From Acidovorax defluvii (lineage in GTDB: Bacteria; Pseudomonadota; Gammaproteobacteria; Burkholderiales; Burkholderiaceae_C): DNA of 64,000 bases. The stretch is from NCBI GenBank assembly GCA_003268905.1, contig QLTU01000007.1:1-64000 (forward strand), given 5' to 3'. The notes under the pieces were generated by a model that had not been told where the DNA came from, searched no databases, and saw nothing but the letters and a program-made list of their open reading frames with translations. The translations under genes and the position numbers were made by a program. Below are positions 63,783-64,000 of the stretch, piece after piece (position 1 is the first letter of the stretch; every line of letters starts with the position of its first letter).

Positions 63783-64000
63783 GGCTAGCGGGTGGAGGGC
63801 AACAAAACCCTCGATCATGCCAGCCTTGGCAAAACGCTCCTCACGGCGCGCACCACAACCACCTGTTGGGGGCAGGGATGTTGCAGCGTGCTGCGTCACG
63901 AGTCGCCCCGTCATTGCGCCCCACCAGAGCAAGGAATTCGGCGTCGAAAAGGTGAGGCTCCGCGAACGCATGGTCCGCGCATGCCGGCCCCTGGCCCGGG

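Noticed and set aside
63783-64000. Continuation of the ProQ-gene frame upstream to 63971 as extra N-terminal coding
   Set aside because: The extra residues are unlike ProQ-family proteins, and MTDHVPDQ at 63782 is a natural start; the region is more likely promoter.

Overview
The window is about 64 kb of GC-rich DNA from a betaproteobacterium, most likely of the family Comamonadaceae (Acidovorax-like). The protein set (mreBCD-mrdA, gatCAB, a PqiC/MCE lipid transporter, radA, ilvE, a DUF4124 protein, a ProQ-domain protein) fits that group. So do ten copies of a roughly 55-bp two-hairpin intergenic repeat that I associate with Comamonadaceae chromosomes. There are no rRNA or tRNA genes, no CRISPR array, no prophage and no plasmid functions. 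The only recognisable mobile DNA is the 5' end of an IS5-type transposase cut by the left edge. This is chromosomal housekeeping sequence with a few accessory blocks.

Layout. 0-5 kb: IS fragment, M14 carboxypeptidase-like protein, frameshifted alpha/beta hydrolase, MITE-like palindrome, CreD-like membrane protein, and a periplasmic protein with three CX10C modules. 5-9.5 kb: CsbD protein and a four-gene phospholipid-type ABC transporter read leftward (STAS-MlaE permease, ATPase, MCE protein, PqiC-like lipoprotein). 9.7-18 kb: GMC oxidoreductase, ammonium transporter (frameshifted), TSUP exporter behind an orphan terminator, a polar amino-acid ABC transporter and a DMT exporter. 18-26.3 kb: the rod-shape operon mreB-mreC-mreD-mrdA (leftward), divergent from gatC-gatA-gatB. 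26.4-30.7 kb: DUF4124 protein, pyrE, an exonuclease III whose start lies 9 bp from that of pyrE, and a frameshifted GspE/PilB-type ATPase. 30.8-35 kb: a leftward signalling run made of a soluble triple-PAS chemoreceptor, a three-domain CheW protein, a GAF protein and a lone receiver protein.

35-43.8 kb: metallo-beta-lactamase hydrolase, M48 protease, AmpG-type transporter, OmpR/histidine kinase pair, MFS exporter divergent from a LysR regulator, and nitronate monooxygenase. 43.8-49.5 kb: a surface-polysaccharide block with an O-antigen-ligase-like protein, GT4, GT2 and two related sugar transferases that bracket the block. 49.5-54.9 kb: zinc-finger protein, ilvE, small membrane protein, radA, HpcH/HpaI aldolase, a ketopantoate-reductase remnant and a glutathione S-transferase. 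54.9-64 kb: orphan peptide-type binding protein with an in-frame amber codon, Sel1-SLT lytic transglycosylase, Gly-rich membrane protein, alr, lplT, EamA transporter, glutathione peroxidase and a ProQ-domain RNA chaperone.

Five genes are interrupted: 1354-2138, amt, the GspE-type ATPase, the panE-like remnant and the binding protein at 54948-56528. Three of these are otherwise intact and differ by one base in or next to a short homopolymer, so assembly error is a real alternative to gene decay. Most housekeeping calls are secure. Substrates of the transporters and sugar specificities of the glycosyltransferases cannot be read from the sequence.
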